Counted from the first letter of the stretch, positions 8,642-18,586 are shown. The stretch: DNA of 64,000 bases from DATKQJ01 sp035534295 (GCA_035534295.1 DATLSE010000039.1:1-64000), one strand, 5' to 3'. Notes: a model not told the origin generated them from the sequence alone. A program made the numbers and translations.

Positions 8642-8645
8642 CGCA

Positions 8646-8834
8646 ATGGGCATCTTCCGACGCCGGGGGGACACCCCCAAGGTCGTTCGTCATCAGCCCC
8701 ACTGTTCCTTCTGCGGCAAGCCGCGGGGACAGGGGGTGGAACTAATCGCCGGTTCAGGGGTTTACATCTGCAGCGAGTGTGTCAGTCTTGCAAACGAGAT
8801 CCTGCGCGGCCAGCGGCCGCCGGCTCCGGCCTAG
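8646..8834 (+). CDS. Stand-alone ClpX-type zinc-finger protein
   Basis: A 62-residue cytoplasmic protein that is essentially only the zf-C4 domain found at the N-terminus of ClpX. Cysteines at 20, 23, 42 and 45 (CSFCGK and YICSEC) make the four-Cys zinc site. The closest visible relative is the N-terminal domain of ClpX encoded 34 bases downstream. There is no ATPase part. It starts 5 bases after the clpP stop, so it is probably in the clpP-clpX transcript. In ClpX this domain dimerises and recruits adaptors and substrates; an adaptor or competitor role here is inference. Confidence 0.82.
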   Translation: MGIFRRRGDTPKVVRHQPHCSFCGKPRGQGVELIAGSGVYICSECVSLANEILRGQRPPAPA

Positions 8835-8867
8835 ACCACCCATGCTGACGATCCTGATGGTGCTGAG

Positions 8868-10142
<1,275 letters not shown>

Positions 10143-10164
10143 ACCGGCCCCGAGCCCGATCCTT

Positions 10165-10941
10165 TTGACCGTCCTCCGCGGCGCCCGGGTCCTGCTCACC
10201 GGCGCCTCACGCGGGATCGGCCCTCACATTGCGCGCGAACTCGCCCGCGCCGGCGCCAGCCTCGTGCTCACCGCGCGCAGTCAGGCGGAGCTGGCCGAGC
10301 TGAGCTCGCAGATCCCCGGTTCGAGCTTCGTCTGCGCTGACCTCGGCCGCCCGGAGGCGCTCGCAGCCCTGGTCCAGGACGCGGGCCCGATCGACGTCCT
10401 GGTGGCCAACGCGGGCCTTCAGGCCACCGGCCGCCTCTCTGCTCTCGATCCCGGCGACATCGACCTCGCCCTGGACGTCAATCTGCGGGCGCCGATCCAG
10501 CTCAGCCGCGCTCTGGTGCCGGCCATGGTCGAGCGGGGACGCGGGCACGTCGTACTCATCGCCTCGCTGGCGGGTAAGGTGCCCGGCCCGGGGGCTTCGA
10601 TCTACAACGCGACCAAGTTCGGCCTGCGCGGCTTCGGCCACGCCCTGCGCGTCGAGCTCCGCCGGACCGGCGTCGGGGTGAGCCTGGTCTCCCCGTACTT
10701 CGTGGGCGAGACCGGCATGTGGGCCGCCAGTGGCCGCCGCTCGCCCTTTCCCGAGGTCTCCCCCCAGCAGGTGGCTCGAGCGGTGCGCCGCGCCCTGGAG
10801 GAGAACCGATCGGAGCTGGTGGTGGCCCCGCTCTGGCCTCGTTGGGGCGCGCGCCTGATCTCGGCCTTTCCTGAGGCTCTGCTGAGCCTCGCCCCCACCC
10901 TGGGCTCGATCCCGCACCGGTCGGCCGGAGGCGACCACTGA
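10165..10941 (+). CDS. Short-chain dehydrogenase/reductase
   Basis: A 258-residue Rossmann-fold oxidoreductase. The NAD(P)-binding motif is TGASRGIG (about 12-19), NAG is present in VLVANAGLQ, and the catalytic Ser and YxxxK appear as IASLAG and YNATK (Tyr about 147). The substrate cannot be told. The start is a TTG at 10165, right at the first residues of the Rossmann strand. The TGA is embedded in CTGA shared with the next gene. Confidence 0.87.
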   Translation: MTVLRGARVLLTGASRGIGPHIARELARAGASLVLTARSQAELAELSSQIPGSSFVCADLGRPEALAALVQDAGPIDVLVANAGLQATGRLSALDPGDIDLALDVNLRAPIQLSRALVPAMVERGRGHVVLIASLAGKVPGPGASIYNATKFGLRGFGHALRVELRRTGVGVSLVSPYFVGETGMWAASGRRSPFPEVSPQQVARAVRRALEENRSELVVAPLWPRWGARLISAFPEALLSLAPTLGSIPHRSAGGDH

Positions 10942-11633
10942 AACTGAACCTGAGGCGCTGGCCAGGAGGCGACCGCCTCGCCATCCTGATCCACGGCATG
11001 GTGAGCGACTCCGGTTCCTGGACGTCGGTCGGGCCGGAACTCCAGCGCCGCGGCTACACGGTCCTTGCCCCCGACCTGCGCGGTCACGGGAAGAGCGAGC
11101 GCGGGCCCTACGGGATCGATCCTTGGGTCGAGGATCTGATCGAGAGCCTGCCCCCCTCGGCCGACGTCATCATCGGCCACTCGCTCGGCGGCGCGCTCCT
11201 GGCCCGTGCCGTCGAGCGCCTGAGGCCGGCCCGCGCGGTCTACGAGGACCCGGCCTGGGTGATCGAGTCGGATCGCCATGAGCTGACAGCGATGGCGCTG
11301 CGCTGGGAGGGCACCTGGGACGAGGCCCAGGTCAAAGAGGACGGTCCGCGCTGGAGTGACGCCGACGTCGCGGCCAAGCTGGCCGCGCTCAAAGACTGGG
11401 ATCCGGACACCACCGAGGGTTTCTACAACGGCCAGCCGATCGACCTGGTCCCAGATCGGCTGGCCGTACCCAGCCTGGTGCTGCTCGCCGACCCGACCTA
11501 TCAGGTGCCAGAGGAGGCACAGCAGCGGTTGCTTGAGCTGGGATTCACGCTGCGCACGGTGGCCGGGGCCGGCCATTCCATCCACCGCGATGACCTGGCC
11601 GGCTTTCTCGCCGCGCTCGAGGGCTGGATCTAG
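10938..11633 (+). CDS. Alpha/beta hydrolase, probable CTG start
   Basis: An alpha/beta hydrolase of about 231 residues. It shows the oxyanion HG motif (LIHGMVSDSGSW), the nucleophile elbow IIGHSLGG, and the late catalytic His in GAGHSIHRDD. The first ATG (10998) lies after the first beta strand and the HG motif and would destroy the fold. Upstream in frame there is no ATG, GTG or TTG back to the stop at 10872; the first NTG codon is CTG at 10938, which overlaps the SDR stop as CTGA. I therefore infer CTG initiation coupled to the upstream gene. Function beyond hydrolase is unknown. Confidence 0.8.
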   Translation: MKLNLRRWPGGDRLAILIHGMVSDSGSWTSVGPELQRRGYTVLAPDLRGHGKSERGPYGIDPWVEDLIESLPPSADVIIGHSLGGALLARAVERLRPARAVYEDPAWVIESDRHELTAMALRWEGTWDEAQVKEDGPRWSDADVAAKLAALKDWDPDTTEGFYNGQPIDLVPDRLAVPSLVLLADPTYQVPEEAQQRLLELGFTLRTVAGAGHSIHRDDLAGFLAALEGWI

Positions 11634-11722
11634 AGCGGCGGCCCGCGCGCCCGTAGACTTAGGCGCAGCGTGATGGCCTCATCCCTACCCGTCGGCGTGT
11701 CCACCGTCGTCAGGCGCTGAGG

Positions 11723-14317
11723 GTGAAGGATCCCGAGCCCATCGTAGGGTCCGATCCGTCGCGGTCCTCTGACCACCCGAGCGGGATGCCGGCCGCCTTC
11801 GATCCGGCCGCGATCGAGCAGGAATGGAGCCGGCGATGGCAGGCTGCGCGCTTGTTCCAGGCCAACCCACGGTCCGGGCGCCCGCACTATTCGATAGCGG
11901 TTCCGCCCCCCAACGTCACCGGGGAGCTCCACATGGGGCACGCCACCAACGCCACGCTGCAGGACGTCTGGGCCCGCTACAAGCGCATGGGTGGCTACGA
12001 GGTGCTGTGGTTGCCCGGCACCGATCACGCCGCCATCGCCACCCAGAACGTGATCGAACGGCAGCTCGCGCGCGAGGGTAAGAGCAAGGAGGAGATCGGG
12101 CGCGAGGCCTTTGCCGACCGCGTCGAACGCTGGTACCAGTCGGTCGGCTCGACCATCATCGCCCAGTTCGGGGAGCTGGGCGCCTCGCTCGACTTCAGCC
12201 GCCTGCGCTTCACCATGGACCCGGGCTACGTGCGCGCGGTTCGCGCCGCCTTCGTCCATTACTTCGAGCGCGGCTGGCTCTACCGCGGCCCGCGCATCGT
12301 GAACTGGTGCCCGACCTGCATGTCCGCCATCTCCGACCTCGAGGTGGATTGGCGCGAGCATGATGACGAGCTCTTCCAGGTCGCCTACGACCTCGAGGGG
12401 GGAGGTCGGATCGCCATCGCCACGGCTCGGCCGGAGACCATCCTGGCCGACAGCGGCATCGCCGTCCATCCCGACGACCCCAGGCATCGCGAGTTGGTGG
12501 GACGGACCGCGATCTTGCCCCTGGGCGGACGCCGGCTACCCATCGTGGCCGACGCTGCGGTCGATCCCGATTTCGGCACCGGAGTGCTGAAGATCACCCC
12601 GGGGCACGATCCGCTGGACTGGGAGATAGGTGCCCGTCACGGGCTTGAGGTGCGATCCTGCATCAGCCCGCGCGGTCTGATCGAGGCCCCCGGGTCGGTC
12701 TACGACGGCCTGCCCGTGGCCGAGGCCAGGGATCACGTGGTGGCGGACCTCAGCGCCGAAGGCCGGCTGCTCCGCCGGGATCCCCTGCGGCACCAGGTTG
12801 GGCATTGCGATCGCTCCGGTGACGTGATCGAGCCCCTGGTCTCCGAGCAGTGGTTCCTACGCATGGAGGACCTGGCGCAGCACTGCATCAGGGCCAGTCG
12901 CGAGGGTGCCGTGCGCTGGCATCCGGAGCGCTACGAGAAGACCTATCTCGACTGGCTCGGCGGGATCAAGGACTGGTGCGTCAGCCGCCAGCTCTGGCTC
13001 GGTCACCGGATCCCGGTCTACACCTGCGATAAAGCCCACGTGTTCGCCGCCGTGGAGGAGCCGAGGGTGTGCCCCAACTGCGGCTCGAGCGCGCTGACCC
13101 AGGATCCCGACGTCCTCGATACCTGGTTCTCCAGTGCTCTGTGGCCCTTCGCCACCCTGGGCTGGCCCGAGCCCGGTGACGAGCTCGAGGCCTTCTACCC
13201 CACCGCCCTCAACGTCACCGCACGCGACATCATCAACCTGTGGGTCACGAGGATGATCTTCAGTGGACTCGAGTTGACCGGGCGGGTGCCCTTCAGCGAC
13301 GTCATCGTCCACGCCACCATCCAGGCCGCCGATGGTCGTCGGATGTCGAAGTCGCTCGGCACCGGGATCGATCCCCGGAAGATCATCGCTCGCTATGGCG
13401 CCGACGGGCTCCGCGCCTGGGCCAGCCTGGTCGGGATGTCAAGCCAGGACGTGCGCTTCGACGAGAGCCGGATCGAGGGTTTCCGGCGCTTTTCCAACAA
13501 GCTCTGGAACGCCACCCGCCTGATCCTGGGCGGGATGGGGAAGGAGCCGCCGCAGCGGCCGGGGGCGATCCTGGAGGTGAGCGACCGCTGGATCCTCTCT
13601 CGCCTGGAGGCAACCCGGGCCGCGGTGGTGCAGGGGGTGGAGGGCTACGCCTTCCAGAACTCGATCAACGCGCTCTACGACTTCACCTGGCACGACCTCT
13701 GCGATTGGTACCTGGAGGCGGCCAAGTCGCGCCTGGGGGCGGGAGAGACGACCGTCAGATGGGTCGCCCTGGAGGTCTTGGATCGACTGCTCCGGCTGCT
13801 TCACCCGTTCATGCCGTTCATCACCGAGGATCTCTTCCAGCGCCTGCCCGGGGGTCGTGACTTTCTGGTCCGCTCCCCCTGGCCCTCCCCCGAGCCGGGC
13901 TGGGTCGATCCTCGGGCCGAGCAGGAGATGGCGCGCCTGGTGGCGGTGGTAGAGGAGATTCGCCGCCTCCGGCGCGCCGGAGGCCGGGCTGGAGTCGGAC
14001 GGCTGAGCCTGGCCTCGGGCATCGAGCCAAGCCTGAGGCCTCTGGTGGCCGAGCTGGCCCGGCTCGAGCTGGTGGACGATGTCGGTGAGGGGGCGCTCGA
14101 GCTGACCGAGGCCGTCGGCCGGGTCCAGTTCGCGTCCGGTTCTGATCCCCAGCGCACGCAGTCCGAGCGCCGGCGCCTGGTCGAGGACATCGAGCGCACC
14201 GAGGCCAGCCTGGCCAATCCCGAATTCGTGGCTCGGGCGCCGGTGGCGGTGGTCGCGGCCAAGCGGGCCCGGCTGGAGGAGCTGAGAGCGGCGGTCGAGC
14301 GTTTGGGCAGCGCCTAG
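11723..14317 (+). CDS. valS: Valine--tRNA ligase
   Basis: Charges tRNA-Val in the cytoplasm. The 864-residue class I synthetase has the HIGH region PPPNVTGELHMGHATN (about 60-75), the editing (CP1) domain in the middle, KMSKS as RRMSKSLGTG (about 539), the anticodon-binding domain, and a C-terminal coiled coil with ELRAAVERL. The GTG at 11723 (MKDPEPIVGS) is the best in-frame start; a TAGACT box at 11654 suggests a leader of about 55 bases. No T-box structure was recognised in it. Confidence 0.96.
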   Translation: MKDPEPIVGSDPSRSSDHPSGMPAAFDPAAIEQEWSRRWQAARLFQANPRSGRPHYSIAVPPPNVTGELHMGHATNATLQDVWARYKRMGGYEVLWLPGTDHAAIATQNVIERQLAREGKSKEEIGREAFADRVERWYQSVGSTIIAQFGELGASLDFSRLRFTMDPGYVRAVRAAFVHYFERGWLYRGPRIVNWCPTCMSAISDLEVDWREHDDELFQVAYDLEGGGRIAIATARPETILADSGIAVHPDDPRHRELVGRTAILPLGGRRLPIVADAAVDPDFGTGVLKITPGHDPLDWEIGARHGLEVRSCISPRGLIEAPGSVYDGLPVAEARDHVVADLSAEGRLLRRDPLRHQVGHCDRSGDVIEPLVSEQWFLRMEDLAQHCIRASREGAVRWHPERYEKTYLDWLGGIKDWCVSRQLWLGHRIPVYTCDKAHVFAAVEEPRVCPNCGSSALTQDPDVLDTWFSSALWPFATLGWPEPGDELEAFYPTALNVTARDIINLWVTRMIFSGLELTGRVPFSDVIVHATIQAADGRRMSKSLGTGIDPRKIIARYGADGLRAWASLVGMSSQDVRFDESRIEGFRRFSNKLWNATRLILGGMGKEPPQRPGAILEVSDRWILSRLEATRAAVVQGVEGYAFQNSINALYDFTWHDLCDWYLEAAKSRLGAGETTVRWVALEVLDRLLRLLHPFMPFITEDLFQRLPGGRDFLVRSPWPSPEPGWVDPRAEQEMARLVAVVEEIRRLRRAGGRAGVGRLSLASGIEPSLRPLVAELARLELVDDVGEGALELTEAVGRVQFASGSDPQRTQSERRRLVEDIERTEASLANPEFVARAPVAVVAAKRARLEELRAAVERLGSA

Positions 14318-14331
14318 GCCGAATCCGGCTC

Positions 14332-15966
14332 ATGCCTGCCTCGATACTGCTCGGCCCGGCCGCGGTCTTGCTGGCGGGCGCTGCGCTCATCCCGCTGGGC
14401 CGCCGGCACGCTCGCCTGCTAGCCGGGGCGGCCGCGTGGGCCTCGCTCGCCGTGGTGGTGCTGATCTGGCGCCAGGGGGGTCAGGTGCCGCTCCAGTACA
14501 GCGCCACCCCTGGCCTCGGCGCCTCGCCCCTCGGACTCGATCTGGACGCGGTCTCGCTGCTCTTCAGCGTCGCCTTGTTGGTGCCCGCCGCGCTCCTCCT
14601 CACCTTTCAGGAGCGGACTGTCCACGAGGGCCAGATCGCGCTTATGGCCCTGGCGGCGGCGCAGGTCGCCATCTCGGCCTCGAGCATGTTCCTGGCCGCC
14701 GTCGGCCTGGGCGCAGCGGCGGTCCTGCTTTGCGTTGGCCTTCGCACCACTCAGCCTCGCGCCATGCGGCTGTTCTGGGCCTCCCAAGTCACCGCCGGGA
14801 CTCTTCTATTGCTGGCCTCGGCCTCGACCGAGGCCTCGGCCGGCACTTCGGTCTGGAGCGCCATCCCCGCTGGCGGGCTGTCCCCCGGGGCGTTCGCTCT
14901 ACTCGCCGGAGCCGGCCTGCTGAGCTGCGGACTTCTGCCCTGGCGCTGGTGGCCGACCCGTGCCTGGCACGGCCCCAGCATGGCTGCCGGCACCCTCGCC
15001 GTGGCCGTGGTCATGCCGGTCGGACTGAGCCTGCTGGCGCGCGCCTATAGCGCCGGAGCTGGCACCTGGCCCAGTGCCTGGTTCAACCTCGCGCTGGGCG
15101 CGCTGGGCACGGCGGTCGCCCTGGCGGCGGGACTGCGAGCCCAGGCGGCGAGCGACCGCCGCGGCTGTCTGGCCGAGATGGTGCCATTGCAGGGCGGCCT
15201 GGCGCTGGCCGCCCTGGCCCTGGGCACCCCGATCGGCCTGGCTGCGGCGGCGACGGCCGTTCTTGCCACCCAGGCTCTGGCCGGGATCCTGCCCCTGATA
15301 CCGGAGTCGCGCTCGCGCGTCGTATTTTGGGGCCTCGCCATCGGAGCCGGAGTTCCCCCCGGCCTGGTCTTTGGAGCCAGGCTCCTGAGCCTTGAGGCGG
15401 CCTTTGGATCGGGCCCTCTGCCGGCACTCTTCGCACTCCTGGGAATGGCCGCGTGGCTCCTGGCCATCGCGGCCCTGGTGCGCTCGGTCCGGTTACCGGG
15501 AAGTCGACGGAGCCGGCGCAGTCCGGGTTCGATCCCCGGAGTGCTGCTGGGCGTTGGAGCGTCCCTGGTGGCCGGAGTGGGGCTGGGCGCGGCCGAATCC
15601 GCGCTCGCGATTCCGGCCGCGGCGGCTCTGGTCCGCTTCCCCCCGGGGACCCTCAGCGGAGGTCTGGCGGGGGTCACGACGGCGAGCGGGAGCTGGCCGT
15701 CCCTGGAGCTGGCACCACCCATGCTGGTGCTGCTCGTGGTGGCCCTGATGCTCGCCCGTCCGGCACTGCCGCCGCCGGATGAGCCCGAGCTCCCCGCCTT
15801 CATCGCGGCCTCCGCTCACCTGCCCCAGATCCCGGCGCGCATGCGGCGACGCCCCAATCTGGGTGGGGTGCTATCGCTGCGCACATTGGGGGCGGCGGCC
15901 ACCAGCTCCAATTCCTGGTATTGGCTGGTGGTGATGGCCGTCCTGGCTCTGGTGGTGACGCGCTGA
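14332..15966 (+). CDS. Divergent NuoL/M- or HyfB-like membrane subunit
   Basis: A 544-residue protein with many membrane helices and almost no soluble part. LGLDLDAVSLLFSVALLVPA resembles the lD.lS..F segment of complex I antiporter-like subunits. LLPWRWWPTRAWHGPSMAAG resembles the PfH.WLP.Ah..aP..vsa loop. Residues essential for proton pumping look lost: the TM5 Glu position reads VGLGAAAVLL and the TM7 Lys before the PfH motif is not evident. It starts 14 bases after valS and is followed by three more proteins of this type. Homology is distant but supported by order and hydrophobicity. Confidence 0.6.
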   Translation: MPASILLGPAAVLLAGAALIPLGRRHARLLAGAAAWASLAVVVLIWRQGGQVPLQYSATPGLGASPLGLDLDAVSLLFSVALLVPAALLLTFQERTVHEGQIALMALAAAQVAISASSMFLAAVGLGAAAVLLCVGLRTTQPRAMRLFWASQVTAGTLLLLASASTEASAGTSVWSAIPAGGLSPGAFALLAGAGLLSCGLLPWRWWPTRAWHGPSMAAGTLAVAVVMPVGLSLLARAYSAGAGTWPSAWFNLALGALGTAVALAAGLRAQAASDRRGCLAEMVPLQGGLALAALALGTPIGLAAAATAVLATQALAGILPLIPESRSRVVFWGLAIGAGVPPGLVFGARLLSLEAAFGSGPLPALFALLGMAAWLLAIAALVRSVRLPGSRRSRRSPGSIPGVLLGVGASLVAGVGLGAAESALAIPAAAALVRFPPGTLSGGLAGVTTASGSWPSLELAPPMLVLLVVALMLARPALPPPDEPELPAFIAASAHLPQIPARMRRRPNLGGVLSLRTLGAAATSSNSWYWLVVMAVLALVVTR

Positions 15967-16505
15967 GCGCGCTTCTGGCCGTGCTTGCCGTCGCCCTGGC
16001 CTGGACCGGCGGATCTCTGGTCGCGCTCTCCGACGGCCGTCGGGGGCTCGCCCTGGGCCTGCTCCTGGCCGCCTCCGCGATCGGGCTGGCTCAGAACCCG
16101 GTGCAGACGGCCGCGCAGATCGGGCTGATCGTGGGGCTCGGCGTGGCCGGCGCCGGTCTGCTTCTGCTTCAAGGACCGACGGGCTGGGGCACGCTCGCCG
16201 CCGGCAGTACGCCCCGCCTCATCGCCAGCCTGGGTGCACTCTTCGTGCCCCTGGCGTTTTGGGCCTACGCCCTGAGCCGGCTCGGCGGTCCAGCTCTACT
16301 CTGCGGTCTGCTGATCGCCACAACGGGGGCCATCCGGGTGCTCTCGGCGGGATCCCGCGCCCCGGCCCTGGCTGGGCTGGCGCTGCTGGCCCTCGGCGCC
16401 GGTGCGATGGCGGGGTCGCCCTGGGTGTTCTACGGGGGACTGGCCGCGGGCCTGGTCTTACTGCCCTCGCCGGTGCCGATATGGGGTCGACCAAGTGAGG
16501 ATTGA
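15963..16505 (+). CDS. HyfE/NuoK-like small membrane protein, probable CTG start
   Basis: About 180 residues with roughly six membrane helices, resembling HyfE-type (NuoK-related) subunits of group 4 hydrogenases in size and position. Sequence similarity is weak. In frame, a TTG at 15921 would force a 46-base overlap and a polar glycine-rich N-terminus. The CTG at 15963 gives a CTGA overlap with the previous stop and a clean start directly in the first helix, so I prefer it. The 3' end overlaps the next gene by 11 bases. Membrane location is secure, the family assignment is not. Confidence 0.55.
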   Translation: MSALLAVLAVALAWTGGSLVALSDGRRGLALGLLLAASAIGLAQNPVQTAAQIGLIVGLGVAGAGLLLLQGPTGWGTLAAGSTPRLIASLGALFVPLAFWAYALSRLGGPALLCGLLIATTGAIRVLSAGSRAPALAGLALLALGAGAMAGSPWVFYGGLAAGLVLLPSPVPIWGRPSED

Positions 16506-17652
16506 GGCTCCGCGAGCGCTCCGCGCGGCGGCCGGCTCGCTCGCCCCCACACACTTGCTGGGCGCCCTGGCGCTGGGCTCGGTGCTCGTCGCGGGCCCCG
16601 GTATCGCTCTGATTCGCCCCGAGCGGGTGCTGCTCGCCGCCATCCTCTTGAGCGTGCTTCTGATCGGCCTTTTGAGCGGATCCCGCAGGTGGGCTCTGGC
16701 CCTGTTGCTACCCGGCCTGGCCGCCGTTGTGCTCGTCGCGCTGGCCGTGGCCGGCCCCGGCGTGAGCTGGACCCTCCTCGTGCTGTTGGTGTTGGTCGGG
16801 GGTCAGATCGCGCTCGAACCCGCTCTGGCCCTGCGCTCGAACCTACGCGGTCCCGCGATCGCCGTCCTGCTCTTAAGCGTCGGAGAGCTGCTGCTTCGCG
16901 CTCCCAACAACCCTGGCCTGGGACGGGTGGGAGCCCTCAGTCTGGCCCTCTTCATCCCCGCCCTGGCCGGACTGGCACCGTTCCACCGCCAGCCCGACGC
17001 CGCAGCTCCGCTGCTTGCCTCGAGCCTGCTCTGGACCGCACTGGTCGCGCCCGTGGTGGCGCTCAGCCTGCCCCTGCTCCTGACTTCGCGCCTGAACGCC
17101 GACGAGGCCTCGGTCTTCAGCTCCGTCCTCCTCGCCGTGGGCCTCATGAACCTGGTCGTGGGCACCATCGGGGCCTGGCGCGCGAGCGAGATCGATCAGG
17201 CCTGGCACTTCTCCTGCGCTGCCGATTGGGGGCTGGTCCTGGTCGGTCTGGCACTTTGGAGTCCGGATGGCCGCGCGGCCAGCTTTCTGGCCCTGCTCGG
17301 CATCACCGCCGTGCGCCTCCCGCTCTGGGCCTGGTCGCGCCGCCCTGGGCGCGAGGAGCACGAGCCGTCCGGGGGACTGAGCTTGATCGTGGGCGCAGCG
17401 CTGGCCGGCGCCGCCCCCTTCGCCGGATTCAGCGCTCGGCTGATCCTGCTCCGGGCCAGCGCCGCCGTCTCCTGGCCTCTGACCGTGGTCTTGATCCTGC
17501 CCCTGCTGCTCTGGCCCCTGCACTCTCTCCGGCTCGGTCGAAGCCTGGGCCGCCCGGGCGGCGGAATGCGCCTGGGGGTGGGAGTGGTCCTGGCCGTGAG
17601 TCTGGCTCTGGGCCTGCTGCCTGGCCTCTTCCTCGGTCTGGCCGGTGACTAA
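16495..17652 (+). CDS. Divergent NuoN- or HyfF-like membrane subunit
   Basis: A 385-residue polytopic membrane protein. LAGLAPFHRQPDAAAPLLAS matches the PfH.wlpDAh.aaP..vsA loop of antiporter-like complex I subunits. EIDQAWHFSCAADWGLVLVG matches the later SSIAQ.G.il.G segment, and PFAGFSARLILLRA matches P..GF..K..ll.a with Lys replaced by Arg. The GTG at 16495 is used because upstream in-frame sequence overlaps the previous gene and is arginine-rich noise. Several helices lack the usual charged residues. It belongs to the four-gene membrane cluster. Confidence 0.62.
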   Translation: MRIEAPRALRAAAGSLAPTHLLGALALGSVLVAGPGIALIRPERVLLAAILLSVLLIGLLSGSRRWALALLLPGLAAVVLVALAVAGPGVSWTLLVLLVLVGGQIALEPALALRSNLRGPAIAVLLLSVGELLLRAPNNPGLGRVGALSLALFIPALAGLAPFHRQPDAAAPLLASSLLWTALVAPVVALSLPLLLTSRLNADEASVFSSVLLAVGLMNLVVGTIGAWRASEIDQAWHFSCAADWGLVLVGLALWSPDGRAASFLALLGITAVRLPLWAWSRRPGREEHEPSGGLSLIVGAALAGAAPFAGFSARLILLRASAAVSWPLTVVLILPLLLWPLHSLRLGRSLGRPGGGMRLGVGVVLAVSLALGLLPGLFLGLAGD

Positions 17653-17787
17653 ATTGGCCCGCCCTGACGCCCGCGGTGCCATCGGCCGCAGGACACTGGA
17701 GAGTGAGCCCCAGAGCCGGCGCCGGCAGGTCTTAGAGCCGGTGGTGCGCTCCGCGGTCGCGCCTGAGCCGCGGGTCTAGGTTCGAGG
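17653..17787. other. Gap inside the membrane cluster; no gene seen
   Basis: 135 GC-rich bases between the NuoN-like and NuoH-like genes. The only element seen is TAGGTT at 17777-17782, a -10-like box five bases before the next ATG. Confidence 0.4.
17777..17782 (+). promoter_or_regulatory. -10-like box TAGGTT before the NuoH-like gene
   Basis: TAGGTT ends 5 bases before the ATG at 17788. CGAGG immediately before the ATG could instead act as a weak ribosome binding site. Confidence 0.35.
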
Positions 17788-18474
17788 ATGTCCCTCTCAG
17801 CCCAGCTCGCGGCCACCCTCGCCCTTCTAGTCTTCCCCGGAGGGTTGCTGGCCCTGGCCGTGGGTGCCCTGGCCGAGGTGCTCGCCTCTCGGCTGGGGCT
17901 CGCGGCCGCGGCCCCAGGTGGGCGAGCCTGGGTCGCCCCCGCGATCGCCATCAGTCTCCTTGCCTCAGCTCAGCTGGCGATGCCGCTGAGCCCCCTCTCC
18001 CCGCTTGACAGCGACCTGGGGGTGGCACTGGTGGCGCTGGCGCTGGTTGGCTGGCTGGCCTGGGCCGACCTCGGCGGGGCGGCGTCCGCGCGACGATTGC
18101 TGATCTATCAGGGACTGTGGTCGCTGGCCGTCCTGGCCCCGGGTATCCCGGCCCAGAACCTGCGTCCCCAGGTGGTGGCCGTGCTCTTGGTGCCCGGGGC
18201 GACAGAGGTCAAGGTCCTGGCCGGTGTGCTCTACGTGCTTTGCCTGCCCGGACTGCTGGGCCTGTCGGCCCGGGCGCCGATGGCGAGACCGATCCGGACC
18301 CTGCTCTGGTTTCCGTACTGCGGCCTGTTCGTGTCCGAGTTCATCTTTCCTGGCTCCGGCGACGCCGCGGGCGCCGCCCGATTCATCGCTTTGAGCCTTC
18401 TGTTGGCGCTCTTCGTCCTGGCTCTGGCGGGGCTCTGGCGGCGGCACCCGCTGCGATGGCCAAATAACTCGTAG
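17788..18474 (+). CDS. Short NuoH- or HyfC-like membrane subunit
   Basis: A 228-residue membrane protein, shorter than the roughly 310-330 residues of NuoH or HyfC. GVALVALALVGWLAWADLGG followed by SARRLLIYQGLWSLAVLAPG resembles the NuoH segment lgi.lagwas...lg..R...Q..sYE, with the usual Glu changed to Gln (IYQ). FVSEFIFPG lies near the C-terminus. It completes a quartet of complex-I-like membrane proteins with no hydrophilic subunit nearby. It ends 112 bases before mreB. Confidence 0.55.
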   Translation: MSLSAQLAATLALLVFPGGLLALAVGALAEVLASRLGLAAAAPGGRAWVAPAIAISLLASAQLAMPLSPLSPLDSDLGVALVALALVGWLAWADLGGAASARRLLIYQGLWSLAVLAPGIPAQNLRPQVVAVLLVPGATEVKVLAGVLYVLCLPGLLGLSARAPMARPIRTLLWFPYCGLFVSEFIFPGSGDAAGAARFIALSLLLALFVLALAGLWRRHPLRWPNNS

Positions 18475-18487
18475 GGCCCTAAATATT

Positions 18488-18512
18488 GGTGCGATAACCG
18501 CGCCGGAGCACC
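18488..18512 (+). terminator. Inverted repeat between the membrane cluster and mreB
   Basis: GGTGC and GCACC form a short inverted repeat around a 15-base loop, 13 bases after the stop of the NuoH-like gene. It is weak and has no T-run, so it could also be an operator for mreB. Confidence 0.25.
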
Positions 18513-18522
18513 ACCTGGAGTG

Positions 18523-18528
18523 TATTAT
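18523..18528 (+). promoter_or_regulatory. TATTAT, candidate -10 for the mreB operon
   Basis: An AT-rich TATTAT hexamer about 58 bases before the mreB GTG. No clear -35 is seen. Confidence 0.35.
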
Positions 18529-18586
18529 CGCGCTGGGGATCGAGTCCGGCCCAAGTCCAGTTTCTGCACGCGTCCCAGAACAAAAC

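Noticed and set aside
11640..11722. T-box riboswitch before valS
   Set aside because: The leader is only about 55-80 bases and lacks the conserved T-box bulge sequence and specifier stem.
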